Below, piece by piece: positions 1 to 7,838 of a stretch of 64,000 bases of DNA. A program made the position numbers and the translations under genes. Origin of the DNA: an uncultured Pseudothermotoga sp. (GTDB lineage: Bacteria > Thermotogota > Thermotogae > Thermotogales > DSM-5069); NCBI GenBank assembly GCA_937995655.1, contig CALKJI010000004.1:1-64000 (forward strand), in the 5' to 3' direction. The notes below the pieces were generated by a model, which was given only the letters and a program-made list of their open reading frames with translations, was not told the DNA's origin and made no database searches. Position 1 is the stretch's first letter; the number at the start of each line of letters is the position of its first letter.

Positions 1-902
1 GTGTCATTTGGTGTGTATACAACAATATGTAGTGGAATTGTGACATCTTGAAACCTTCTTATATCCAATAAGCCAGTGATGAATTCGTATGTATCTTGTG
101 CAATAGTCTCGCGAGCTAATGCGCTTGGTACGTAATCAAGGCCTATGTATGCAACATTGATTAGTGTATCGCTCTGGACACGCACTTTTATGAAGTCGGA
201 GGTTATGGTCGTCGCCTCTGGGTCTGGTATAACGTTGCCCATCACATTGAGCACTTGTACTGTGAGGTTGGGAATAGTGTCGTTGTCTGTCATGGCCCTT
301 CGAGAGAGGGTTTCAATTTTCTCGATGATCGTTGGATCATAATTGTAAATCATACTTGTTGCTTTGTTCTGACCTGTGATTTTGATGTCGTACCTGCCAT
401 CGGGTAGGTAAAATTCTACATTTCCATCTTCATTAGTGAAGTCTGAGATCACAACCGAGGTGTTTTGAAGAACCTCCACCCTTGCACCCACCGTTGCTGG
501 TCCTGTGGTGAAATCAACCACCTTGATCAGTGAGTGATTTTCTCCTACGGTGAAGCTCCACACAGGACTTTCTACAGAGCCTATTCCATCTGAAACTACA
601 ACCTTCCAATAGTAAGTTTGCCCTGGGGTTAGGTTGCTAACGGTATACTCAGGTTGTGAGGTCTCACCAACTTTAGGCAGATCTGCCGGATTTGTTCCCA
701 GATAGATACTGAAACTCAAAGGCTGTCCCTCTAGATCCGTTGCTTGTGACCTGAGTGTCACTGCTTTTGTGGAAGCTAGGACCGCTACTTGAGCTCCATT
801 TTGTGGTGAAATCAGAGATACATTTGGTAAAGTGTTCGTCATCAAACATCCGTAAAGTACGAAGGCAAGAGCCGCAAATACAAATAGCCACTTTACTTTC
901 AT
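1..902 (-). CDS. Exported lipoprotein with Fn3-like domain (3' end off window)
   Basis: The ATG at 900-902 opens a frame that stays open to base 1, so the C-terminus lies outside the window. The protein starts MKVKWLFVFAAL and carries a lipobox ending in LYGC at about residue 19, so it should be a lipid-anchored exported protein. Residues of about 25-110 resemble a fibronectin type III domain (the segment QTYYWKVVVSDG is typical). The next segment (VGARVEVLQNT, then EDGNVEFYLPDGRYDI) resembles carboxypeptidase-regulatory-like beta-sandwich domains. No catalytic motif is seen, and a role in surface binding or scaffolding is only inferred. A related Fn3 lipoprotein lies at 53715-55751. The leader has a GGGTGTGAGG ribosome site and a good promoter at 988-1016. 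Confidence 0.85.
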   Translation of the reverse strand, partial: MKVKWLFVFAALAFVLYGCLMTNTLPNVSLISPQNGAQVAVLASTKAVTLRSQATDLEGQPLSFSIYLGTNPADLPKVGETSQPEYTVSNLTPGQTYYWKVVVSDGIGSVESPVWSFTVGENHSLIKVVDFTTGPATVGARVEVLQNTSVVISDFTNEDGNVEFYLPDGRYDIKITGQNKATSMIYNYDPTIIEKIETLSRRAMTDNDTIPNLTVQVLNVMGNVIPDPEATTITSDFIKVRVQSDTLINVAYIGLDYVPSALARETIAQDTYEFITGLLDIRRFQDVTIPLHIVVYTPND

Positions 903-987
903 CCTCACACCCCCTTATTTGTATTTATTTGAATTATTTCGAAAGATCAATTTTAGGATTGGAAAAATTTGAAGGTTTTATTTACAT

Positions 988-1016
988 GTTATAGCACTCC
1001 AATAGGCGTTGGTCAA
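988..1016 (-). promoter_or_regulatory. Sigma-A type promoter for the lipoprotein at 1-902
   Basis: On the minus strand, TTGACC (1011-1016) is followed by a 17-base spacer and TATAAC (988-993). It points to the lipoprotein start at 902, giving a leader of about 75 nt. Confidence 0.7.
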
Positions 1017-1058
1017 GAATATGATCATATCGATGTTTAACAATCAAAGAATAAGGAC

Positions 1059-1592
1059 TTATTTCAAAAGATTTTTTCTTTCTAATACCACTATTTCTGT
1101 ATCGCCATATTTTTTTAACTTGACCAATAGAAACTGTTCAGGTAAGGTGAATTTCTCCGATGCTGCCTTTTCTATGATGATCATCTTTCCAATGTAATCC
1201 TTTTTGCTCAGTGTGTCGAGAAGTTTTTGAACAAATCCCTTGTTATATGGCGGGTCTGCAAAGGTTATATCAAAGGATTGATTGCAAGAAGTTAGAAACC
1301 TTCTGAAATCTGAATTTACAACCTTTACTTCTACGCCGATTGCTTTTGAATTTTCTATGGCTGTAATGATGGCCTTTCTTGATATGTCAACGGCTGTAAC
1401 ATTTATGGCACCACGACTGATGGCTTCAAAGGACACAATGGCACTGCCACAAAACAATTCCAGGAAACTCTTGCTTGAGACATCTATCATATTAAAGATT
1501 GCCTGTCTTACGATCGATGTGGTATATCTTGTCCTATTGTCTGGAACAGGTTTTAACTCCCTACCTTTGAAGATCCCACCTGTGATTTTCAT
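1059..1592 (-). CDS. rsmD: 16S rRNA (guanine-N2) methyltransferase RsmD family
   Basis: This 177-residue protein is a Rossmann-fold SAM-dependent methyltransferase. It begins MKITGGIFKGRELKPVP, the standard RsmD N-terminus. It then has the SAM-binding segment LELFCGSAIVSFEAISRG and the catalytic DPPY motif within ADPPYNKG. The known family role is methylation of G966 of 16S rRNA during small-subunit assembly. The frame is open 33 codons further upstream, but that stretch is unlike the family, and an AGGAAGGG site sits just before the chosen ATG (1590-1592). It lies downstream of the PIG-L gene on the same strand, about 170 bases away. Confidence 0.9.
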   Translation of the reverse strand: MKITGGIFKGRELKPVPDNRTRYTTSIVRQAIFNMIDVSSKSFLELFCGSAIVSFEAISRGAINVTAVDISRKAIITAIENSKAIGVEVKVVNSDFRRFLTSCNQSFDITFADPPYNKGFVQKLLDTLSKKDYIGKMIIIEKAASEKFTLPEQFLLVKLKKYGDTEIVVLERKNLLK

Positions 1593-1765
1593 CTTTCTTT
1601 CTCTCGCCCTTCCTTTGATATCCTTAAGATAAGACCACCTTAAATACAGAGCACGGTGATTGTAAATGGTTAAATGTGTTCTTTTATTCATACAATGTGG
1701 CGAAGACGCATATACTTTCCAGAAAAACTATTTCAACATCCGCCTTTTGGACAAAGTCTATTGCT

Positions 1766-2509
1766 CTAAAATTTGATAGCCTCTGGCATCACATGAAGCA
1801 TCGTAGGAGGAAGAACTTTGAATGGTTCAATCAGCTTTCCATCATGTTTTGATCTCTCTGAAAGATAAAGGGATAAGATCTTTAGAGCTTTTTCATCGAA
1901 CTGACTCTTGTGCTGCGAAATGGCCATTAACTTCTTTTCAAAATGCCTTTGTTCGATCTCATAAAAGGTATTTGGATGGGCTGTATTGAAAAAGGCTATG
2001 GCTTTTACCTCGTGATCTGTACTGCCAGGGTAAAGTTTTGGTAGCCTGTACAAGCTCGTAGCCTGTGAAGCTGCCATGCCGGTCTTTATATGATCAGGAT
2101 GAACTTCATAGTCAAGGAATGGATCCACGGTGAAGACGATATCAGGTCTAATTTTTCTTATGTATTCAACTGTTTTGGCTCTCACTTGTTCCACCGTGTA
2201 ATCTCCAAGATCTTCAAAATCAAGCCAAATCAATTCATGAACGCCCAAGATCTGTGCAGCTTGCTGCTGTTCTTGCTTTCTTAGTTGGCTGAGTCTTGGG
2301 CCAATGATTTCTTGATTTTTTGACCCTGCTCCACCGTCTGTAACGGTCAAATAGTAGACCTTGATGCCTTTCTCTGAAAGTTTTGAAACCGTGGCACCCA
2401 TGCTTATATCTGCGTCATCTGGGTGAGGTTGAATGCACAAGATTTTTTTACACTCTTCAAAATCAGGGGTCACAAAAAACTCTCTCAGTTTTTGTAATAG
2501 ATCTACCAC
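1766..2509 (-). CDS. PIG-L / LmbE family deacetylase
   Basis: This 247-residue protein carries the zinc-binding motif HPDD (in QPHPDDADISMG) near residue 28 and a later HPDH motif (in DYEVHPDH). These are the signatures of the PIG-L/LmbE fold, which removes acetyl groups from N-acetylglucosaminyl or similar sugar-linked substrates (for example MshB, BshB and chitobiose deacetylases). The substrate cannot be read from the sequence. The start chosen is GTG at 2507-2509, because GAGAGGAG lies 8 bases before it. An upstream in-frame TTG at 2527 would place that ribosome site inside the gene. Confidence 0.85.
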   Translation of the reverse strand: MVDLLQKLREFFVTPDFEECKKILCIQPHPDDADISMGATVSKLSEKGIKVYYLTVTDGGAGSKNQEIIGPRLSQLRKQEQQQAAQILGVHELIWLDFEDLGDYTVEQVRAKTVEYIRKIRPDIVFTVDPFLDYEVHPDHIKTGMAASQATSLYRLPKLYPGSTDHEVKAIAFFNTAHPNTFYEIEQRHFEKKLMAISQHKSQFDEKALKILSLYLSERSKHDGKLIEPFKVLPPTMLHVMPEAIKF

Positions 2510-2765
2510 AAAATTCACTCCTCTCAATTGAATATTCTATCTCATAGTATCACTGAATGACGATTATAAAACCTATTTGACTGCGTTTTTCAGACAGTTC
2601 TTCAAGGTTGAATTTTTTGACTTCTTTACTGTGGTCTTTTCATTGTTACAGTTCGACATCGGTATCCAGGGAAGTTTATGTAAACATAAGGTTACTGACA
2701 AACATAGTGTCGCAAATGATCTTATCATGCTTATTAGAAAACGTTTGCTTCTAAGCTATTTTTGC

Positions 2766-2794
2766 TTGAACATTTTGAGGCATGACTATATAAT
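2766..2794 (+). promoter_or_regulatory. Sigma-A promoter of the rsmH-ftsL-ftsI cluster
   Basis: TTGAAC (2766-2771), a 17-base spacer and a perfect TATAAT (2789-2794) lie 30 bases before the rsmH start. The upstream intergenic sequence (2510-2765) shows no gene I can support. Confidence 0.85.
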
Positions 2795-2824
2795 AAAAAT
2801 ACCATTATCAGCGGAGCGGTTTGA

Positions 2825-3703
2825 GTGAACTGGATTCATGTTCCAGTCATGGCAAAAGAAGTACTCCATTATTTCAGTAATTTGAATGGTATTTTTGTTG
2901 ATTGTACTGTGGGTGCAGGTGGACATTCAGAAGCTGTTCTTAGCAATATCGTTGGCAGCGTGGTCATAGGTTTTGACGTAGACGATGATGCTTTACAATT
3001 AGCGAAGCGAAGACTGAGTGAATTTGAAAAACAAGGAAGGTTCTATTTAGTAAAATCTTCATATGTACATGTGAGGGATGTACTAAAGCAATTGGGAGTA
3101 TCATCAGTAAGTGGAATACTCATGGATCTTGGTATGTCCACGCTGCAGCTAACGAATAGCGAGCGTGGTTTTGCGTTTTCTATGGATGGCCCACTAGATA
3201 TGCGTATGAACAGGGATCAAAAATTGACAGCCTATGATGTTGTCAATTTTTGGACAGAGGAACAGCTCAGGAAACTGTTCTTTGAATATGCTGAGGAAAA
3301 GCGTTATGCTAAAAGAATAGCCAGTTTCATCGTCAAGCACAGACCTATAGGAACAACGCAGGAATTAGCCAAAATAGTGGCAAGAGCTTTGCCAGAATCT
3401 GAAAAAAGGACCCGAAAGCGACACTTTGCGACAAAGGTATTCCAAGCAATTAGAATTGCTGTAAACAACGAACTCGACAATTTGAAAAACTTTTTGTCCT
3501 ATGCTCCAGAATTGTTGTGTAACGGCGGGAGAATCGTAGTTATATCTTTTCACTCTTTGGAAGACAGGATTGTGAAAGAAAGTTTCAGATCGAGTGAGCT
3601 TTTAAAAGTTGTGACAAAAAAACCAGTCAGACCGACAGATGAGGAGATGGCAAGTAATCCAAAATCCAGAAGTGCAAAGATGAGAGTAGCGGAGCGAAGG
3701 TGA
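2825..3703 (+). CDS. rsmH: 16S rRNA (cytosine-N4) methyltransferase RsmH (MraW)
   Basis: This 292-residue protein is full length for RsmH. It shows MNWIHVPVMAKEVL at the start, the SAM-binding DCTVGAGGHSE, the MDLGMST segment and the C-terminal FHSLEDRIVK, all diagnostic. The enzyme methylates N4 of C1402 in 16S rRNA. The GTG start at 2825 has GGAG 8 bases upstream. It is the first gene of a short division cluster. Unlike the usual order, no mraZ lies upstream. Confidence 0.96.
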   Translation: MNWIHVPVMAKEVLHYFSNLNGIFVDCTVGAGGHSEAVLSNIVGSVVIGFDVDDDALQLAKRRLSEFEKQGRFYLVKSSYVHVRDVLKQLGVSSVSGILMDLGMSTLQLTNSERGFAFSMDGPLDMRMNRDQKLTAYDVVNFWTEEQLRKLFFEYAEEKRYAKRIASFIVKHRPIGTTQELAKIVARALPESEKRTRKRHFATKVFQAIRIAVNNELDNLKNFLSYAPELLCNGGRIVVISFHSLEDRIVKESFRSSELLKVVTKKPVRPTDEEMASNPKSRSAKMRVAERR

Positions 3704-3717
3704 GAGGAGGAGGGGGT

Positions 3718-4005
3718 TTGGCCCTCGTAAGAACTCAAGCGAAGCGAAGTTCAAGGGTCGTTAAGCGTACTGCTGTTTTTGATCTTAGCAAGGTGCTTCT
3801 CCTTGTTCTTTTCATCGTAGTGACAGTTGCTGTGGCCTTCCCGGTAATACGACTTGCAAGACTTTCCGCTCAGTTGTCGCAACAAAACAGGGTCTTGGAG
3901 ATGAAGATCTTAGAGCTCCAACAACAAATTGAACAACTTGAGAATCAACGATCTTTGATCCTTTCTCGTCACGAGCTTGTAAGAACAGGAGAGCATGAGA
4001 AATAG
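3718..4005 (+). CDS. ftsL: FtsL-like divisome protein
   Basis: This small bitopic protein has a basic N-terminus (about 25 residues), one membrane segment (VLLLVLFIVVTVAVAFPV) and a C-terminal coiled coil rich in Q, L and E. Its size, topology and position between rsmH and ftsI match FtsL, which joins FtsB and the FtsI/FtsW pair at the septum. FtsL sequences are poorly conserved, so the call rests on architecture and context. The start is TTG at 3718, following GGAGGAGGGGG. A GTG at 3700 overlapping the rsmH stop is the alternative. It overlaps ftsI by 11 bases. Confidence 0.75.
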   Translation: MALVRTQAKRSSRVVKRTAVFDLSKVLLLVLFIVVTVAVAFPVIRLARLSAQLSQQNRVLEMKILELQQQIEQLENQRSLILSRHELVRTGEHEK

Positions 4006-5767
4006 TTTTCTTGAGCTGCGTGCAAAGTTGATAATTCGAATAGCAGGTGTCGTGGCAGTTGTGATGATATTGTCCTTTTGTTTTCGCGGCACATCGTTGC
4101 ATGTTGCTCCAACTTGGAATCTACGCATACCTGCAATGCGTGGTAAGATAATTGATACCAACGGTCGTTTCTGTGCTGTCGACGAGATCTACTATGTTGC
4201 CTATCTGGATCTTCGTTTTCTCAGATCACACTATTCTGACAGATTATCTCCACAACTTACACTCCTGCTGAGAAATTTCAATCTTTCACTCACTGCTGAG
4301 GAGGTTCTAAAGGGATCATCAAGTTTTGTGAAATTGGCACAGGAAAAAAGTCGAGATTCCATCGTCTTGAAAATTCCTACCTCCCTCATGCCCTATGTAT
4401 CTATTGAGATGAAAACCAGCAGAAAACAAGTAAAGGAATATGGCCTTGACAAAGTTCTTGGAAGAGTCATCGATGATCGAGGAGTCGGAGGGATAGAAGA
4501 AAAGCTTGATGACCTGCTTTCAAAAAAAACTGATGGAAAGTTACTTCTAAGATACCAAGGATTTGTCACCCTCTCACCCAAGATAGAGAAAATTATAAAA
4601 CCAGTTGATGGGCAAGATGTTAGATTAACAATCGATATAGACTTTCAAAGGATATGCTATGAGGAAATACAAAAGGCCGTCGAACAGAACAAAGCACTTG
4701 CCGGTGGCGTGATCATGATGGAGACAAAGACCGGCAAGATCAGAGCGATGGTCACAACCAGGGACTGGAACGATACTATTTTAGGTTATTTTGAGCCTGG
4801 ATCTGCTATAAAGCCTATCGTCTATTCAATAGCTTTGGAGAATGGTATCATTCGCCTTAATGATACCTTTAACTGTCTGGGAAGTATTAAACCTGTCCAG
4901 GAGCTTGACGTAACTGTGAGGGATCTTGAGGCTCATGGAAGCGTTGATGTCACAAGAGCGCTTGCTGTTTCATGTAATACCGCAACAATTTTGATTGCAC
5001 AAAAGATCAAAGATCAACTTGGGATTTATCATTATTATGAATGGCTCAAAAAATTTGGTTTAGGTGAGAAAACAGGTGTAGAGATCGCAGGTGAGATATC
5101 GGGAGTTCTGAGAAAACCTCAACAATGGTCCAAGATCGATTTTGCCATGATTTCCATTGGACATGGCATAGGGACTCCTGCCCTGCAGTTCTTGGCGGCC
5201 TTCAATACTATTGCTAACAATGGAGAATATGTTTTTCCAAGGATAGTCGAGTCCGATGTAACAAAAAAAAGAAGGGTTATAAGTGAAAAAACAGCCGATG
5301 ATGTCTCGAAAATACTGCATCAGGTTGTCCAAGATGGTACAGGTTTCAGAGCACAGGTTCCAGGTTTGAATGTGGCAGGCAAGACAGGTACAGCACAGAA
5401 AATAGCCTTCGGCGAAGGGAAATATTCTTCCATTTTTGTTGGATTTTTCCCCTATGAGGACCCAAAGTATACTATGATAGTGTACATTGACGAGCCATCA
5501 ACGGATAAATACCTTGCCGGAGAAGTTTCAGCACCTGTTTTTGCGTCAATCGTGAAAAGGCTGAAAGAACTTTACAAAGAGAATGTCATCAGGTATCCCA
5601 AGGGCATCATTCCAGATCTGAGAGGTATGAGCCTGAGAGATGCTCTCATTATTCTGAAGGATATCGGCGTGAAAGATATAGATGTGAAAGGTTCAGGCGT
5701 GGTTGTAAAGCAGTACCCAGAAGCAGGTTCTACAGATTTGAGTAAGGTTTTGTTGGTTTTACAATGA
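3995..5767 (+). CDS. ftsI: Penicillin-binding protein 2 / FtsI transpeptidase with PASTA domain
   Basis: This 590-residue class B PBP has an N-terminal membrane anchor (about residues 12-30), a dimerisation region, and a transpeptidase domain with all three catalytic motifs: SAIK (Ser270), SCN (residue 326) and KTG (residue 463). One PASTA domain (from PDLRGMSLRDAL) ends the protein. It should cross-link septal peptidoglycan. It follows ftsL directly. The murE, murF, mraY, murD and ftsW genes that often come next are not here. The ftsI/pbpB identity rather than a sporulation or elongation paralogue is inferred from the cluster. Confidence 0.93.
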   Translation: MRNSFLELRAKLIIRIAGVVAVVMILSFCFRGTSLHVAPTWNLRIPAMRGKIIDTNGRFCAVDEIYYVAYLDLRFLRSHYSDRLSPQLTLLLRNFNLSLTAEEVLKGSSSFVKLAQEKSRDSIVLKIPTSLMPYVSIEMKTSRKQVKEYGLDKVLGRVIDDRGVGGIEEKLDDLLSKKTDGKLLLRYQGFVTLSPKIEKIIKPVDGQDVRLTIDIDFQRICYEEIQKAVEQNKALAGGVIMMETKTGKIRAMVTTRDWNDTILGYFEPGSAIKPIVYSIALENGIIRLNDTFNCLGSIKPVQELDVTVRDLEAHGSVDVTRALAVSCNTATILIAQKIKDQLGIYHYYEWLKKFGLGEKTGVEIAGEISGVLRKPQQWSKIDFAMISIGHGIGTPALQFLAAFNTIANNGEYVFPRIVESDVTKKRRVISEKTADDVSKILHQVVQDGTGFRAQVPGLNVAGKTGTAQKIAFGEGKYSSIFVGFFPYEDPKYTMIVYIDEPSTDKYLAGEVSAPVFASIVKRLKELYKENVIRYPKGIIPDLRGMSLRDALIILKDIGVKDIDVKGSGVVVKQYPEAGSTDLSKVLLVLQ

Positions 5768-5769
5768 TC

Positions 5770-5799
5770 TTGACCGTCTATCCCCCTCAATGATATAAT
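5770..5799 (+). promoter_or_regulatory. Promoter of tRNA-Gln
   Basis: TTGACC (5770-5775), an 18-base spacer and TATAAT (5794-5799) lie 10 bases before the tRNA. A TG dinucleotide one base before the -10 also gives an extended -10. The promoter starts right after the ftsI stop. Confidence 0.8.
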
Positions 5800-5809
5800 T
5801 GACTGGCAT

Positions 5810-5883
5810 TGGGAGGTCGTCTAATGGTAGGACAGCGGACTCTGGATCCGCCGGTGGAGGTTCGAGTCCTCCCCTCCCAGCCA
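5810..5883 (+). tRNA. tRNA-Gln (anticodon CTG)
   Basis: A complete cloverleaf is visible. The acceptor TGGGAGG pairs with CCTCCCA. The anticodon stem GCGGA/TCCGC encloses loop CTCTGGA, giving anticodon CTG. The T-arm is GGAGG-TTCGAGT-CCTCC, and CCA is encoded. The gene has its own promoter and is followed by a terminator hairpin. Confidence 0.96.
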
Positions 5884-5888
5884 AGTTT

Positions 5889-5911
5889 GCAGGCGAAAGC
5901 CTGCTTTTTTT
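5889..5911 (+). terminator. Intrinsic terminator after tRNA-Gln
   Basis: The stem GCAGGC/GCCTGC with a GAAA tetraloop is followed by seven T. It separates the tRNA from tig. Confidence 0.93.
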
Positions 5912-5917
5912 GTGTCG

Positions 5918-5926
5918 TGATATAAT
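5918..5926 (+). promoter_or_regulatory. Extended -10 promoter of tig
   Basis: TGATATAAT fits an extended -10 element. The -35 region falls inside the terminator stem and has no good hexamer. It lies about 30 bases before the tig start. Confidence 0.6.
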
Positions 5927-5956
5927 GTAACAGAAGACATTCAAGGAGGTCGTAAG

Positions 5957-7246
5957 ATGCAAAAGAATATCAAGGCGCAAGAGAAAAATCTGGAGGTCTA
6001 TGAATACATTTTCACCAGGGATGAAACTGCGGAGGCTGAAGACGTTGCCATCAAAGAAGTTGCTAATAGGGTGGAGATCCCTGGATTTAGAAAAGGAAGG
6101 GCACCAAAACATTTACTGAGGCTGCGTTACCCTGAAACGATTAAGTCCGAGATGCTTGAGGTACTCTGGCAGAAGGTTACTGAAAAAATTGAAAACGATG
6201 AAGAACTCCTCCTGCCGCCAATTTTAGAAGATTTCGATATGGACGAAAATGGTGCAAGATTGGTTCTACAGATCCATAAGAAGCCAGAGATTGTCACAAA
6301 GCCCTTTGAAGAGTTTGAATTGAAAAGGCTTGATAAACCATCGATTCTGGCAGGTTACGTCGAGAAAAGGCTTAAGGAGTTACAGGAATTTCATGCCATA
6401 TTGGAACCCAAAGACGGGCCTGCTGATTACGAAGATATGGTGAGAGTTAAAATGACAGTAACAATGAATGGAAAGACAGTGATGAACCAGAAAGTTAATG
6501 AGTATGTTCTTTATAAAGAAGATGACAGGCCTATTGTAACGGAAGTCATCGGTAAAAGAGCGGGCGACGTAGTTGAGTTTGACAGAGATTTTGGAAAAGA
6601 TAAAGTCTACCATTACAAAATAGAGATTGAACAGGTCAATAAAAGGAAACTGCTTGACATTTCCGATGAACTTGCAAAGGCTGTTGGTTCTGAGTATGAA
6701 ACACTCCAACAACTGAAAGATGCACTCGAAAAAGAAGGTTCCGAGCTCTATGAAAGGGATATGAAGGAATTTCTGAGAAATCAAGTGATCGACATTTTAG
6801 CAAACGAGTCGCAGCTACTGATATCAGAACGCACGGTGACTGAACTTGTAGAAAGAGCCTTTGAGAAGATCAAACAAGACAGTCAGGAGTATGAAAAGTT
6901 GCTCAAAGATCATGAAAACGATCCTGAGAAACTCAGAGAGGCTCTCAGAAACTATTATGTAACAGACTTCAAGAGGAATCTTTCTATAGAAAAAGTTGCA
7001 AAGGAAAACAGCTTGGTGGTGACCGATGAGGAAGTAGAAGCACAATCGCAAGATTTGGCAGTTGCATGGGGGATTTCAGTTGATAGGGCTAAGTCGATCT
7101 TGAAGTCACGCCAAGATATTTCCAACGATGTTCGTTGGGAGCTTTTGAAGAGAAAGGTGGCGGATTTAGTTCTCCAAAAGGCAAAGATAGTCGATGTCAC
7201 ACCAGACGAACTGAATAAGGGGGGAGAGAAAGATGAAGATAAATGA
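5957..7246 (+). CDS. tig: Trigger factor chaperone
   Basis: This 429-residue protein has the ribosome-docking signature GFRKGRAP near residue 45, within the N-terminal ribosome-binding domain. A central FKBP-like domain (about residues 150-230) and a long helical C-terminal arm follow. Trigger factor binds at the exit tunnel and protects nascent chains. An AAGGAGGT ribosome site precedes the ATG. The 3' end overlaps clpP by 14 bases, so the two are likely co-transcribed, as in many bacteria. Confidence 0.95.
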   Translation: MQKNIKAQEKNLEVYEYIFTRDETAEAEDVAIKEVANRVEIPGFRKGRAPKHLLRLRYPETIKSEMLEVLWQKVTEKIENDEELLLPPILEDFDMDENGARLVLQIHKKPEIVTKPFEEFELKRLDKPSILAGYVEKRLKELQEFHAILEPKDGPADYEDMVRVKMTVTMNGKTVMNQKVNEYVLYKEDDRPIVTEVIGKRAGDVVEFDRDFGKDKVYHYKIEIEQVNKRKLLDISDELAKAVGSEYETLQQLKDALEKEGSELYERDMKEFLRNQVIDILANESQLLISERTVTELVERAFEKIKQDSQEYEKLLKDHENDPEKLREALRNYYVTDFKRNLSIEKVAKENSLVVTDEEVEAQSQDLAVAWGISVDRAKSILKSRQDISNDVRWELLKRKVADLVLQKAKIVDVTPDELNKGGEKDEDK

Positions 7247-7832
7247 TCAATTGATCCCAACTGTGATAGAAACCACTGGTAGGTATGAGAGAGCCTATGA
7301 TATCTATTCAAGGCTCTTGAAAGATCGAATTGTCTTTCTTGGTTATCCCATAGATGACCATACGGCAAATCTTGTGGTGGCACAGCTCTTGTTTCTCGAA
7401 GCCGAGGATCCAGACAAGGATATACAGCTTTATATAAACAGCCCAGGTGGGTCTGTGACCGCTGGCCTTGCAATATACGACACTATGCAGTATGTGAAAT
7501 GTGATGTAACCACAATCTGTGTAGGTCAAGCCGCTTCCATGGCTGCAGTATTGCTCACAAGTGGCACTAAGGGAAAACGATTCGCATTGCCTAATGCCAG
7601 GATAATGCTGCACCAACCACTTGGCGGTGCCGAAGGACCTGTCAAAGATGTGGAGATAATCACCAAGGAACTTCTGCGAATAAAGAATTTGATAAATACC
7701 ATCCTGAGTGAGAAAACAGGTCAGCCATTCGAACAAATAGAAAAAGATACAGACAGAGACTTTTTCATGGACGCCTATGAAGCTTTAAAGTACGGGCTGA
7801 TAGATAGGGTGATCGAGCCAAAGAGAAGGTGA
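7233..7832 (+). CDS. clpP: ATP-dependent Clp protease proteolytic subunit
   Basis: This 199-residue serine protease subunit starts [20 protein letters not shown], as typical ClpP does. The catalytic Ser102 sits in [11 protein letters not shown] and His127 in MLHQPLGG, with an Asp near residue 176 (DTDRDFFMD). The protein assembles as two heptameric rings capped by a Clp ATPase. No clpX is in the window. It begins inside the last codons of tig. Confidence 0.96.
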   Translation: MKINDQLIPTVIETTGRYERAYDIYSRLLKDRIVFLGYPIDDHTANLVVAQLLFLEAEDPDKDIQLYINSPGGSVTAGLAIYDTMQYVKCDVTTICVGQAASMAAVLLTSGTKGKRFALPNARIMLHQPLGGAEGPVKDVEIITKELLRIKNLINTILSEKTGQPFEQIEKDTDRDFFMDAYEALKYGLIDRVIEPKRR

Positions 7833-7838
7833 GATCAT

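Noticed and set aside
2577-2828. 83-residue open frame upstream of rsmH
   Set aside because: It overlaps the strong rsmH promoter, lacks a ribosome site and is phenylalanine-rich without family resemblance.
5759-6112. Minus-strand frame over tRNA-Gln, terminator and tig start
   Set aside because: It runs antisense to tRNA-Gln and tig and has no ribosome site.
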